A model generated the notes under the pieces. That model was not told the origin of the DNA, made no database searches, and saw only the letters and a program-made list of their open reading frames with translations. Shown here in pieces: positions 55,102 to 63,829 of a DNA stretch of 64,000 nucleotides. This DNA comes from Acidovorax temperans (GTDB lineage: Bacteria; Pseudomonadota; Gammaproteobacteria; Burkholderiales; Burkholderiaceae_C). The translations under genes were made by a program, and so were the position numbers. The stretch spans positions 834,501 to 898,500 of the forward strand of contig NZ_VFPV01000002.1 of assembly GCF_006716905.1 (NCBI RefSeq). Reading direction: 5' to 3'. The first letter of the stretch is position 1. Every line of letters begins with the position of its first letter.

Positions 55102-55303
55102 GGATGTTGAAGTCCTGCTTCTGAATGGCTTCTGCTTTTTGGGATGCTCGCTGCGCCGCCGGTGTTCCTGGCTGCCAAATGCTTCGGTCAGGCGTCTATG
55201 TGCGGGGCTCTAGGGTTGCCCCCCTTCCGCTGACTGCCCAGCTCTGCTAGGGGCTGTTGAGAATCAAGCACAACGGCTCGGAGGGCTGTGATGCAATAGG
55301 CGC

Positions 55304-55654
55304 ATGAGCATTCGATGGGTACTGACAGACGAGCAATGGGCCAAGATGGAGCCTCAATGCCTTGGCAAGCCAAGTGATCCTGGACGCAGCGGCACAGACA
55401 ACCGCCGCTTCGTTGAGGCAGTGCTGTGGATTGCCCGCACAGGCAGCCCCTGGCGAGACCTGCCGCCAGAGTTCGGCAAGTGGAACACGGTGTTCAAACG
55501 CTTTAGAGACTGGGTTAAGGCCGATGTGTTCCAACGTCTGTTCGATGCAGTGAGCGAGCAGCCGGACATGGAATATGCGATGGTGGATGCCACGATTGTG
55601 AAAGTGCATCGGCACGGCCAGGGGGCAAAAGGGGGACTTCGGGCCAGGCCATAG
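55304..55654 (+). CDS. IS5 family transposase, first frame
   Basis: These 116 residues include the N-terminal DUF4096-type domain (RWVLTDEQWAKMEPQ, WRDLPPEFGKWNTVFKRF) and the first catalytic Asp in AMVDATIVKVHRHG. The frame ends soon after an AAAAGGGGG tract (55627-55635), where a -1 shift would enter the second frame. Confidence 0.85.
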   Translation: MSIRWVLTDEQWAKMEPQCLGKPSDPGRSGTDNRRFVEAVLWIARTGSPWRDLPPEFGKWNTVFKRFRDWVKADVFQRLFDAVSEQPDMEYAMVDATIVKVHRHGQGAKGGLRARP

Positions 55655-55671
55655 GCCACTCGAGGGGCGGC

Positions 55672-56058
55672 ATGACCACGAAGATACTGGCGCTGACAGA
55701 TGCATTGGGCAATCTGGTGAAGTTCGTCTTGATGCCAGGGCAGCGCCACGACACCAAAGGGGTCAGAGAGCTGATTGCCGATGTGCGCTTTGATGCCTTG
55801 CTTGCCGACAAGGCCTTCGATGTGAATTGGCTGATTCAGGAGTTGGGTAAGCGCGGGGCGCAGGTGGTGATCTCACAGATGCCCCGCAGGAGAGCGCCAC
55901 TGGAGATTGACCTGGAGGTCTACAAATGGCGCCACTTGATCGAGAACTTCTTTTGCAAGCTCAAGGAGTTCAAACGTATCGCAATGCGCAGCGACAAGAC
56001 GGATAGCAGCTTCGCAGCGATGATCTATCTCGCAGCTGGGGTTATCAACTCCCGTTGA
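55672..56058 (+). CDS. IS5 family transposase, second frame
   Basis: These 128 residues carry the rest of the DDE domain: ALLADKAFDVNWLI (second Asp) and YKWRHLIENFFCKLKEFKRI (catalytic Glu). It is probably made as a fusion with the first frame through -1 slippage near 55627-55635. The bases before the ATG also read IGHSRGG in this frame, as in intact fused transposases. Confidence 0.85.
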   Translation: MTTKILALTDALGNLVKFVLMPGQRHDTKGVRELIADVRFDALLADKAFDVNWLIQELGKRGAQVVISQMPRRRAPLEIDLEVYKWRHLIENFFCKLKEFKRIAMRSDKTDSSFAAMIYLAAGVINSR

Positions 56059-56076
56059 TTCTCAACGCGCCCTAGC

Positions 56077-56553
56077 CAACTGGGCGACCGGGTGAATGTG
56101 TACCCCGTCAAGGGCTATTCCATCACCGTGAACTTGCTGGACGAGGCCAGCCGCCGAGCCGCACCCACGGTCAGCCTGCTGGACGATGAGACCAAGCTGG
56201 TGACCAGCCGTTTGGGTGAAGACCGCTTCAGGGTGGCAGGCACCGCCGAGTTCAATGGCGTCAACCGCGACATCCGCGCTGATCGCATCCGGCCGTTGGT
56301 GGACTGGGTGCGGGAGTGCTTCCCAGGCGTGTCCACCCGGCAGGTCGTGCCTTGGGCTGGCTTGCGCCCGATGATGCCGGACATGATGCCGAAGGTAGGC
56401 CGTGGCCGCCAGGCCAACGTCTTCTACAACACTGGCCATGGACACCTGGGATGGACCCTCAGCGCTGCGACTGCAGACCTGCTGGGGGAACTGGTTGCAG
56501 GTGCCGCCGCCCCGACCGGTGTCCGCTTGCCGGTGACCGCGGCAGCGGTCTGA
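56077..56553 (+). pseudogene. dadA: D-amino acid dehydrogenase, 3' fragment
   Basis: The fragment encodes about 158 C-terminal residues of the DadA FAD-dependent dehydrogenase: LGDRVNVYPVKGYSITV, WAGLRPMMPDMMPKVG and the FAD motif NTGHGHLGWTLSA. It begins at the IS5-type element's target site with no start codon of its own. The N-terminal two thirds are not found on the other side of the element, so part of the gene was deleted, not just split. Confidence 0.9.
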
Positions 56554-56624
56554 GGCAATTCCTTCTTGTTAGGTTGAGGGCCCGATGGGCCACTGGCCAG
56601 CGGGCAGAGTCATTCAAGATTTCG

Positions 56625-56834
56625 TCAGCTGGCTCTGCTGAGCCTGGCCGTTGCGGCTGAGGTGACGATGGGCTGGTTGCCGGTACGCGACTGGGCCTGA
56701 ACCGCCTTGGCCTCGAACGAATACAGCGACATGGGGGCGCTGGTGTCGACGCCCAACTGCGGGGCACGGCTGTGCTGCCTCGCAGGCATTGTCATGCCAG
56801 CCATCCACGCGCCTGCCAAGGCACCGATTGGCAC
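56625..56834 (-). CDS. Possible small hypothetical protein
   Basis: A 69-residue frame from GTG 56834 encodes a short hydrophobic start (PIGALAGAWMAGMTM) and a Ser/Ala-rich tail. It could be a small exported protein or a remnant. No ribosome site or family is evident. Low confidence. Confidence 0.25.
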   Translation of the reverse strand: MPIGALAGAWMAGMTMPARQHSRAPQLGVDTSAPMSLYSFEAKAVQAQSRTGNQPIVTSAATARLSRAS

Positions 56835-57000
56835 TTGAGTTGCGGTATGCCCTGGCCTGGCGCTAGCGGTGTGGCTGTGTGCCGGACGCGGTGGCGGTTG
56901 CCTGGCTACAGCTTCTGTTGCCGTTGCGTTCCTGAATACTTTGGCTCAGGCGCTATCTTGAGTATAAAAATTACCAATCGGTAACTTGTTATCCATCAAA

Positions 57001-57441
57001 GGGCTTTGTTGCATAAATCGGCCATAGGCCAAGGCATCCCCAATCCCAAAAAGATTTACGCAGCAGCGACCGTCTGGGGTGTGCCCAGATCGGTAAATTG
57101 ATTGAGGATTGAAGCTCGGATGTGCAGCTCGGTCACCTGGCGCTCAAACGTCCTGGCCATGACCTTCTCGCCCAGGCGCTTGAAGCAATTCATCTTGGTC
57201 TCCACCAGTGACCTTCGGTGGTAGCTGCTCCAGCGTTTCCAGATAGCCCGCCCCAACTGCCTACACGCCTTGACCGCTTCATTGCGGTGAGCAAATGCCA
57301 GCCCTTTGCGCAGCTTCGCTCCTTTGCGCGGCGGGATGATTGGAATGGCTCCCCGCAGGTAGCACGCCTTATGTACATCCTGCGTGTCGTACGCCCCATC
57401 ACCGGTAAAGCTAGCTATCTCTTCATTGCTTGGAATTTGAC
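57001..57441 (-). mobile_element. IS903-like IS5 family remnant
   Basis: The terminus GGGCTTTGTTGCATAAATC at 57001 matches the IS903-group end. The element is cut at 57441 by the next IS5-family insertion, and its other half is not found beyond it. Confidence 0.75.
57056..57441 (-). pseudogene. IS5 family transposase, C-terminal fragment
   Basis: About 128 C-terminal residues remain: FTGDGAYDTQDVHKACYLRG (catalytic Asp region), IIPPRKGAKLRKG and SLVETKMNCFKRLGEKVMAR (catalytic Glu). The N-terminal part is missing past 57441, where a complete IS5-family element begins. Confidence 0.85.
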
Positions 57442-57445
57442 CTAG

Positions 57446-58595
57446 GGCAATGCTGAACAAGTAACGTCATATCCATCGCACAGCCATTTGAATGCCAAAT
57501 GGCCCGCAAAGATACTGTGCTTTGCCCCACAGGGCCTGTTTCGGGAGCCTTTGAGCCCCTTTCGGACCCTTACGGGCGCACCTGTCCCTGCAGGCGCCCT
57601 CGGGCAAGGTAGATGTTGGCCAGCGCCAAGGCCGTGAACGCACGCGTGGCGTTCTTTTGCAGCCCGCGATAGCGCACCTTGGTGAATCCCCACAGGCGCT
57701 TTACCACCGCAAAGACATGCTCGACCCGAGCGCGCACCCGTGACTTGTTGCGGTTCTTGGCCCGCTGAACTTCGTCCACCTCGCCCGCACGGCGGGTGCG
57801 CTGGTTGGTGAAGTCCTTGGCCCTGGGGGCTTTGCTCGCTATCAGTGTTTTCTGGCTGGCATAGGCCGAGTCGCCGTACACGCGTCGCTCATTGCCATGC
57901 AGCAGATCGGGCAGTGGGTGTTTGTCGTGCACGTTGGCCGCCGTCACCACGGCGCTGTGCGCCAGCCCGCTTTGGCTGTCCACCCCAATGTGCAGCTTCA
58001 TGCCGAAATACCATTGCTGGCCTTTGCGGGTCTGGTGCATGTCGGGGTCGCGCGCCTTGTCGGCGTTCTTGGTAGAACTGGGCGCGGCGATGATGGTGGC
58101 ATCCACGATGGTGCCGGTGTTGACCTTGAAGCCGCGCTCCTGCAATTGCTGGCCTACCTTGGCAAACAGGGCTTCGCCCAGTTTGTGCTCATGGAGCAGT
58201 TTGCGAAACTTCAGCAGCGTGGTGGCGTCGGGCACGCGTTCGCGGCCCAGGTCAATCCCCACAAAGCGGCGCAGACTGGCACTGTCATACAGAGCCTCCT
58301 CGCACGCCAGATCGGCCAGGTTGAACCAGTGCTGCAGGAAGTGGATGCGCAGCATGCGCTCTAGGCCAATGGGCGGGCGGCCGTTGCCTGCCTTGGGGTA
58401 GTGCGGCTCTATCACCTGACACAGAGCGGCCCATGGCACTATTGTCTGCATGGTCCGCAAGAACTCTTCGCGTCGGGTGGGTTTGCGCGAATGCTCGAAT
58501 CCGTTGTCTTGATCTGCGGCCATTGCCAGGGTCTGCTGCTTCATCTGCGGATAACGTTTGACCCCTCTCAATGGTGGACCTTAATCAGCGTTGCC
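57446..58595 (-). mobile_element. Complete IS5 family element
   Basis: Ends GGGCAATGCTGAACAAG (left) and, read inward from the right, GGGCAACGCTGATTAAG match at 14 of 17 bases. The target duplication CTAG lies at 57442-57445 and 58596-58599. It contains one intact transposase gene. Confidence 0.92.
57570..58571 (-). CDS. IS5 family transposase
   Basis: This is a 333-residue DDE transposase. Residues include IVDATIIAAPSSTKN (first Asp), RRVYGDSAYASQKT (second Asp) and RARVEHVFAVVKRLWGFTKV (Glu). The N-terminal domain has GRPPIGLERMLRIHFLQHWF. The likely start is ATG 58544 (MKQQTLAMAADQ); 58571 is the longest form. The frame is intact. Confidence 0.93.
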   Translation of the reverse strand: MRGVKRYPQMKQQTLAMAADQDNGFEHSRKPTRREEFLRTMQTIVPWAALCQVIEPHYPKAGNGRPPIGLERMLRIHFLQHWFNLADLACEEALYDSASLRRFVGIDLGRERVPDATTLLKFRKLLHEHKLGEALFAKVGQQLQERGFKVNTGTIVDATIIAAPSSTKNADKARDPDMHQTRKGQQWYFGMKLHIGVDSQSGLAHSAVVTAANVHDKHPLPDLLHGNERRVYGDSAYASQKTLIASKAPRAKDFTNQRTRRAGEVDEVQRAKNRNKSRVRARVEHVFAVVKRLWGFTKVRYRGLQKNATRAFTALALANIYLARGRLQGQVRP

Positions 58596-58598
58596 CTA

Positions 58599-59778
58599 GT
58601 GTGGTGTCTCAAAAGTAAGCATCAAATAATGGTACTCGCTGCCCGCGCCACAGATGCCAAGATGGTGTCCGCACTTTTATGCCACACGAACGGCTTGGGA
58701 TCCTCGTTGTGACGATCAATGTATTCCCGTATGGATTGCTCCAGCTGAGCAACGCTGGTGTGGGCGCTGCGCTTGATCCACTGCTCGCTGATCTGGCTAA
58801 AGAAACGCTCGACCAGATTGAGCCAGGACGCTGAGGTGGGCGTGAAGTGAACGTGGTAGCGAGGATGGGCTGCTAGCCAGGCCCGCACTGCCTGCGTCTT
58901 GTGCGTGCCGTAGTTGTCCATGATCAGGTGGATGTCTTGTTCGCCAGGCACCGCTGCATCGATGGCTTTGAGGAACTGCAGGAATTCCACACTGCGGTGA
59001 CGGCGCTTGAGCTGTCCTATGACTTTGCCAGTGGCCACATCCAGCGCTGCAAACAGCGACGTTGTGCCATGGCGCTTGTAATCGTGCGTGCGCGTGCTGG
59101 GTTTGCCAAACGTCAGTGGTAACCCTGGTTGGGTGCGATCCAGAGCCTGGATCTGGCTCTTCTCGTCCACGCACAGCACCAAGGCGCGATCGGGTGGTGC
59201 CATATACAGCCCCACCACATCCCGTACCTTGTCCACGAAATGGGGATCCGTCGATAGCTTGAAGGTTTCTTGCAGGTGCGGCTTCAGCCCAAAGGCATGC
59301 CAGATGCGCTGCACCGTCGCGGGCGATACGCCAGCGTGCCGACTCATCTGGCGCACGCTCCAGTGCGTGGCGTTGTCAGGCTTGCTCTGGCGAACCTTGT
59401 CCACAATGAGCTGAACCTGCTCGTCGCCCACACTGCGCGGGCGGCCAGCGCGCGGGGCATCGGTCAAACCCGCCAGACGATACGCCCGGTAGCGCCGCCG
59501 CCACTTGGAGACAGTTTGCACCGTCGTGCCCAAGCGTTGGGCAATCATGGTGCCCGACTCCCCATCTGCGCAGCCCAGCACGATTCGCATGCGCAGCTTC
59601 TCGTCCTCGGGCGCTTTGCGTACGCGCAGTCGCGCATGCAGCTCTGCGCGCTCGGCATCGGTGATCTGCAGCTTCGTGGCGGGGCGTCCAGGGTGGGCCA
59701 TCAGCGTAGTCTCCTATAAGGAAGCTGATTCGACCAACACCGGTCAAAATAGTTCTATCTATTTTTGAGACACCACAC
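58599..59778 (-). mobile_element. IS630 family element
   Basis: Ends GTGTGGTGTCTCAAAA (58599) and TTTTGAGACACCACAC (to 59778) are perfect inverted repeats. TA flanks both sides (58597-58598 and 59779-59780), the usual IS630 target. It lies inside the CTAG target duplication of the IS5 element, so it arrived later. Confidence 0.93.
58622..59701 (-). CDS. IS630 family transposase
   Basis: This is a 359-residue protein with an N-terminal helix-turn-helix ([19 protein letters not shown], then [16 protein letters not shown]) and a Tc1/mariner-type DDE domain ([36 protein letters not shown]). The frame is intact. Confidence 0.94.
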   Translation of the reverse strand: MAHPGRPATKLQITDAERAELHARLRVRKAPEDEKLRMRIVLGCADGESGTMIAQRLGTTVQTVSKWRRRYRAYRLAGLTDAPRAGRPRSVGDEQVQLIVDKVRQSKPDNATHWSVRQMSRHAGVSPATVQRIWHAFGLKPHLQETFKLSTDPHFVDKVRDVVGLYMAPPDRALVLCVDEKSQIQALDRTQPGLPLTFGKPSTRTHDYKRHGTTSLFAALDVATGKVIGQLKRRHRSVEFLQFLKAIDAAVPGEQDIHLIMDNYGTHKTQAVRAWLAAHPRYHVHFTPTSASWLNLVERFFSQISEQWIKRSAHTSVAQLEQSIREYIDRHNEDPKPFVWHKSADTILASVARAASTII

Positions 59779-59889
59779 TAGTGATGCACTCGATAAATGT
59801 CGTACGTCGAAATCGTCGTTTACAGACGTGCGGCGATTTCCATCACTACTATTCGCTAGAAGAGCCTGAAATTGAGTGCTAGCTACCAA
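59779..59889. other. Short unassigned spacer between IS630 and IS200 elements
   Basis: About 110 bases with no supported gene. It is the sequence displaced by the IS5/IS630 insertions and now lies next to the IS200-like end. Confidence 0.4.
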
Positions 59890-60545
59890 AAGGAGGCCCC
59901 CCGGCTCTGCCGGGGAGGCAGTAGAAGTTTGACTTTTCAGGAGGTTGTCCACCGTAGAGACTTTCAATCGTGAGCCGCCAAGCAAACGAAAGGAAGAAAC
60001 ACGATGGACAAGTATGAAAGTTTGAGTCACACGGCCTGGGATTGCAAATATCACGTGGTCTTCATCCCCAAGTGTCGAAGGCGAACGCTGTACAAGCAGC
60101 TACGCGAACACCTGGGTGAGGTATTCAGAAAGTTGGCCGCGCAAAAGGAATGCAGGGTTGAAGAGGGGCATCTGATGCCCGATCACGTGCACATGATGCT
60201 GTCGATCCCACCGAAGTACTCGGTGTCGCAGGTGGTGGGCTTTATCAAAGGCAAGAGCGCAATCCACCTTGCGCGGGTGTACGGAGAGCGAAAGCGCAAC
60301 TTCGTGGGTCAGCACTTCTGGGCGCGAGGGTACTTCGTCTCGACGGTGGGACGCGACGAAGCGGTGATACGGGAGTACATCCGAAACCAGGAGAAGGAAG
60401 ACGAGAGGTTGGACCAACTCGGTCTATGGAGGTGAGTAGCCACCGATAGGTGGCCCCAAGAATGAGGGGCCGCGTTAGCGACCCCTTACAGCCGCTTTGA
60501 GCGGCTCACATCCCGAATGCCCCCGGCTTTGCCGGGGGATGGTTA
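59890..60545 (+). mobile_element. IS200/IS605 family element
   Basis: There are no inverted repeats, as expected. Each end has a sub-terminal hairpin: CCCCGGC-TCT-GCCGGGG at 59899-59915 and CCCCCGGC-TTT-GCCGGGGG at 60520-60538. These are the foldbacks recognised by the TnpA tyrosine transposase. Exact ends cannot be fixed by eye. Confidence 0.8.
60004..60435 (+). CDS. tnpA: IS200-type transposase TnpA
   Basis: This is a 143-residue HUH single-strand transposase. The HUH motif is MPDHVHMMLSIP, and the catalytic Tyr is in VIREYIRNQEKED. Length and the start HTAWDCKYHVVFIPKCR are standard. No tnpB is present. Confidence 0.95.
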   Translation: MDKYESLSHTAWDCKYHVVFIPKCRRRTLYKQLREHLGEVFRKLAAQKECRVEEGHLMPDHVHMMLSIPPKYSVSQVVGFIKGKSAIHLARVYGERKRNFVGQHFWARGYFVSTVGRDEAVIREYIRNQEKEDERLDQLGLWR

Positions 60546-60592
60546 CTGCTTATCTAGCAAGCGCAAGGTGCTATTTAATTGATAGCGTTTGA
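60543..60592. repeat. Dispersed AT-core hairpin repeat, copy 7
   Basis: CTAGCAAGCGCAAGG followed by TGCTATTTAATTGATAGC. It is inverted relative to copy 1 and lies at the right edge of the IS200 element. Confidence 0.7.
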
Positions 60593-60719
60593 CCAGGCTG
60601 CGGCAGGTATCGTGTCATCCACTGGCTCCCGGTTGGCGCAGCCGGGTTGACAGCCGCCGCACCACGCGCACACTGGGGGCATCTTGTTGCCTGGCTGCAC
60701 GGCCTGCGGTCTTTTGCTC

Positions 60720-62459
60720 GTGTCTGACGTTTCCAACTCAACCCTTATCGTTCCTCCCGACTTCTCTGCGCAGCCGCGCGTTGTCAGGCCCGCATTGGAG
60801 GATGCCTACGCCGCTGCGCAACAACGCGTGCATCAACTGCAGCACCACCCGGAGGCCTGGGGCTATGCGGGCTGCACCGTGGAGTGCATCGAAACGCACA
60901 TCTCGTGGCTACTGCTGGTGGGTGGGCATGTGTACAAATTCAAGAAGCCTTTGGCGCTGGATTTTCTGGACTTCAGCACCGCCGCACTGCGCTTGGCCGC
61001 GTGCCAGGAAGAGCTGCGCATCAACCGCCGCACGGCCCCGCACATGTACCTGGACGTGGTGGGCGTGGAGGGTGACGGCAGCGATTCCCGGCCCTGGCGG
61101 GTGAAGCCCTGGGCGGCAGGGGATGCCGCAGGGGCGGAGCCCGCGGTGCTGATGCGCCGCTTTGACCAGCAGGCCTTGCTCAGCCGCAGGCTGGAGGCGG
61201 GATGCGTGGCAGACGAAGACATGGACGCCCTGGCCGAGCAGGTGGCCAGGCTGCACACGCAGGCGGCTGTGGCAGACGTGGCGCAGCTGGGCGGGGCGCT
61301 GGCGGCGCCATCACCCGGGCATGCTGCCACCGCGCCGGTGCGTGAATGCCTGGCCGCGCTGGCCTTGGTGCTGCCGGAGGTGGCACCGGGGCAGATGGGC
61401 GACTTGCAGCGGCTGGAAGAGTGGTGCGCCGTGCAGCAGATCGCGTTGAAAGAAGTGTGGGCCCAACGTTGGCGCGGTGGCCATGTGCGCGAGTGCCATG
61501 GCGATCTGCACCTGGCCAACATTGCCTGGATTGACGGCCAACCGCAGTTGTTTGATGCGCTGGAGTTCAACCCCGATCTGCGCTGGATTGACTGCATGGC
61601 CGACCTGGCCTTTTTGGCCATGGACCTGCAAGCGCGTGGCCGGCCTGACCTGGCCTGGCGCTGCGTGAACCGATGGCTGGAGCACACGGGCGATTACGAA
61701 GGCCTGCAGGTGCTGGGCTACTACCGTGTGTACCGCGCGCTGGTGCGGGCCCGTGTGGCGGGCTTGCAGTGGACGCAGCTGCAAGCGCAGCGCGTCGATA
61801 CCGTAGCACAGGCGGCCCATGCTGCGCTGAGGGATGAGGCGCAGCGCACGCTGCAACGCTACCTGGCGCTGGCCGTGGAGCTGACCCAGCCAAACGCAGT
61901 GGTGCTGTGGCTGGCGTATGGCTTGTCGGGCTCGGGCAAAAGCACCCATTCGTTACCGCTGGTGGCTCAGCGTGGCGCGGTGCGCCTGCGGGCTGATGTA
62001 GAGCGCAAGCGTTTGTTCGGCCTGCGCGCGGGGCAGCGCAGTGACGGTATTGAAGGCGGCATCTACACCCCCCAGGCTTCGCGGCAGACCCACGAGCGGC
62101 TGGCGCAACTGGCCGTGCTGGTGCTGAAGGCGGGCTACCCGGTGCTGGTCGATGCCACCTTCTTGAACCCGGCCACGCGCACTCAGTTCATGGCACTGGC
62201 GCGGGCGTTGCAGGTGCCTTGCCGCATTCTGGCTTTTGAAGCGCCGCTGGCGGTGCTGCGCGAGCGCGTGCAGGCGCGTCAGCGCCAGGGCGAAGATGCG
62301 TCAGAAGCCGATGTGGCGGTGCTGGATTCGCAATGGGCCCACCTGCAGCCCTTGGCACCCGATGAATTGGCGCTGACGGTGCATGTGGACACCCCACCCA
62401 GCCGGTGGACTGGGATGCATTGCTGCCCCGAAGCTGCTGACCTGGGTGCGGGCCCTTAG
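60720..62459 (+). CDS. Bifunctional APH-like kinase / P-loop ATPase
   Basis: This is a 579-residue protein. The N-terminal domain (about residues 40-370) is an aminoglycoside-phosphotransferase-like kinase with VYKFKKPLALDFLDFST and the catalytic ECHGDLHLANIAW. The C-terminal domain (about 400-560) is a P-loop kinase like gluconate kinase or zeta toxin: WLAYGLSGSGKSTHSL and VLVDATFLNP. The two-domain layout is widespread but the substrate is unknown. The start is GTG 60720 or an upstream TTG at 60684. It overlaps the YqaA-like gene by 4 bases at its end. Confidence 0.82.
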   Translation: MSDVSNSTLIVPPDFSAQPRVVRPALEDAYAAAQQRVHQLQHHPEAWGYAGCTVECIETHISWLLLVGGHVYKFKKPLALDFLDFSTAALRLAACQEELRINRRTAPHMYLDVVGVEGDGSDSRPWRVKPWAAGDAAGAEPAVLMRRFDQQALLSRRLEAGCVADEDMDALAEQVARLHTQAAVADVAQLGGALAAPSPGHAATAPVRECLAALALVLPEVAPGQMGDLQRLEEWCAVQQIALKEVWAQRWRGGHVRECHGDLHLANIAWIDGQPQLFDALEFNPDLRWIDCMADLAFLAMDLQARGRPDLAWRCVNRWLEHTGDYEGLQVLGYYRVYRALVRARVAGLQWTQLQAQRVDTVAQAAHAALRDEAQRTLQRYLALAVELTQPNAVVLWLAYGLSGSGKSTHSLPLVAQRGAVRLRADVERKRLFGLRAGQRSDGIEGGIYTPQASRQTHERLAQLAVLVLKAGYPVLVDATFLNPATRTQFMALARALQVPCRILAFEAPLAVLRERVQARQRQGEDASEADVAVLDSQWAHLQPLAPDELALTVHVDTPPSRWTGMHCCPEAADLGAGP

Positions 62460-62938
62460 CCGCCCAACTGCCCCGGCATGAAGTACAGCAGCACGCTCGT
62501 CATGACCAGGTAGCGAAAGAACTTGCCCACCGCCATATAGGCCACGCAGGGCCAGAACGGCAGCTTGAGCCAGCCGGCCACGGCGCACAGCGGGTCACCC
62601 ACACCGGGCAGCCAGCTCAGCAGGCAGGCGGCGGGGCCAAAGCGGCGCAACCAGCTCAGTGCGCGCACTTCGGTGGGGCTGCCCCGGGCGCGGTCCACCG
62701 CCTTGTGGGCGCCCAGGCCCATCCACCAGCTCACCGCACCGCCCAGGGTGTTGCCCACGGTGGCCACACCAATCGCGGGCCAGAAAAGATCTGGGTTGAG
62801 CTTGACGAGCCCGAACACCGCAGGCTCGGAGCCCAAAGGCAGCAGCGTGGCCGAGATGAACGAGACCACGAACACCGTGCTCAGCCCGAATTGCGGCAGT
62901 GCCAGCCAGTGAAGCAGCTGGTGCATCCAGATTTCCAT
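62456..62938 (-). CDS. YqaA family (VTT/DedA-like) membrane protein
   Basis: This is a 160-residue inner-membrane protein with four to five helices. The VTT family core GNTLGGAVSWWMGLGAHKAV is near residue 65, and LLSWLPGVGDPLCAVAGWLK gives the second conserved segment. DedA-like proteins are thought to move lipids. ATG 62938 fits YqaA, and upstream in-frame sequence is basic and not membrane-like. Confidence 0.85.
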   Translation of the reverse strand: MEIWMHQLLHWLALPQFGLSTVFVVSFISATLLPLGSEPAVFGLVKLNPDLFWPAIGVATVGNTLGGAVSWWMGLGAHKAVDRARGSPTEVRALSWLRRFGPAACLLSWLPGVGDPLCAVAGWLKLPFWPCVAYMAVGKFFRYLVMTSVLLYFMPGQLGG

Positions 62939-63088
62939 AGCGTTGGAGTGTAGGGCTCTGCGCCCGCGTTTCTCGCTTTGGCGGCCTCGTCCTACAGCGG
63001 CGCGGGGCATACGCTTTGGGGACTACAGCCCGTCGCTCGGTACCTTCTCCTCATGCCCACCCTGGAAAGCAAAAACGAGGAGGAACCC

Positions 63089-63649
63089 ATGCCCCACCGC
63101 CACACAACTTCGATATTTGCCGACACGGCCCGCCCATCGCGCGCCCGCTGGCAGCACTGGCAGCACTGGCTCGTGGCCGGGTTGTTGGCAGCGGGGTTTG
63201 GTGGCCATGCAGCCGTTCACGCTGCCGATGCCGAGGGAGATGTGGATTGGCGGGGCCAGTCGGCAGGCAGTTGCCAGCAAGACCGCGCTGGTCAAGCCGC
63301 GTTATCGCGCATTGCGCAGCAGTTGCAGGCGCAAGGCATGGCCTTGAAGGCGCGCTGCCATGGGCCCAGCGGCGCCTGGCGGGTCGAGGTGACCGTGGTG
63401 GATGGCCTCAAAGCCAGCAAGGTGGTGCGTGGCCCCTTGGCCGATGGGCATGAGGTGGACATGGGCACACCGGCCGGTGTACCGCTGGCAGCGGCGTCGG
63501 TGGATGCGAGCGGCTTCTCGCCCGACGTGCAATTCAACCGCCAGTGGCTGCGCACGTTGATGGCGCAGCACCGCTTCAGCAATCTGCCCGATGCCTGGTG
63601 GCACTTTGCCCAGCAAGGCAGCAGCCCTGTGAGTGTGGCTGCCCGCTGA
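63089..63649 (+). CDS. Exported VanX-like (D-Ala-D-Ala dipeptidase fold) protein
   Basis: This is a 186-residue protein with a signal peptide (HWLVAGLLAAGFGGHAAVHA). The C-terminal half recalls VanX: VDMGTPAGVPL, QFNRQWLRTLMAQHRF and DAWWHF near the end. In VanX the last motif is EWWH, where Glu is the catalytic base; here that place is Ala169, and the metal His172 is kept. The SxHxxGxAxD motif is degraded to CHGPSGAWRVEVT. It may be a non-catalytic binding protein. GAGGAGG precedes ATG 63089. Confidence 0.6.
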   Translation: MPHRHTTSIFADTARPSRARWQHWQHWLVAGLLAAGFGGHAAVHAADAEGDVDWRGQSAGSCQQDRAGQAALSRIAQQLQAQGMALKARCHGPSGAWRVEVTVVDGLKASKVVRGPLADGHEVDMGTPAGVPLAAASVDASGFSPDVQFNRQWLRTLMAQHRFSNLPDAWWHFAQQGSSPVSVAAR

Positions 63650-63753
63650 GGTGGGTGATTGCAGTACAAAACAAAAACGGGTTGTGTGCAAAAACGGGTT
63701 GCGTGATCCCGCTGCGCAAGGGCTGGGGCCGCACTTGAATCGCGCGGTTGGAT

Positions 63754-63786
63754 ATTTCAGTTGCTGAAATTTTGAGCAGGTACAAT
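63754..63786 (+). promoter_or_regulatory. Promoter region of dusB with a 17-bp palindrome
   Basis: ATTTCAGTTGCTGAAAT at 63754-63770 is a perfect inverted repeat with a TTG centre, and TACAAT at 63781-63786 is a plausible -10 element. The dyad covers the expected -35 region, so it could be a repressor site. The activator or repressor is unknown. Confidence 0.45.
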
Positions 63787-63829
63787 CCTGCCTCCTTTTT
63801 CAGCACCCGCTGCCAACCCCCGTACCCCC

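Larger units (their letters stand above)
55251..56071 (+). mobile_element. IS5 family element (probable IS427 group)
   Basis: Terminal inverted repeats GGGCTGTTGAGAATCAA (left, 55251) and GGCGCGTTGAGAATCAA (right, read inward) agree at 14 of 17 positions. The target duplication CTAG is at 55247-55250 and 56072-56075. The element is about 820 bp, with transposase in two overlapping frames. Its right end joins the broken 3' part of dadA. Confidence 0.9.

Noticed and set aside
59755..60054. Minus-strand open frame of 99 codons between IS630 and IS200
   Set aside because: It crosses an insertion end and the IS200 foldback, so it is a composite of unrelated sequence.
60436..60545. Second hairpin GCCGCTTTGAGCGGC as an operon terminator
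   Set aside because: It lies inside the IS200-like right end and lacks a T run, so it was treated as part of the element.
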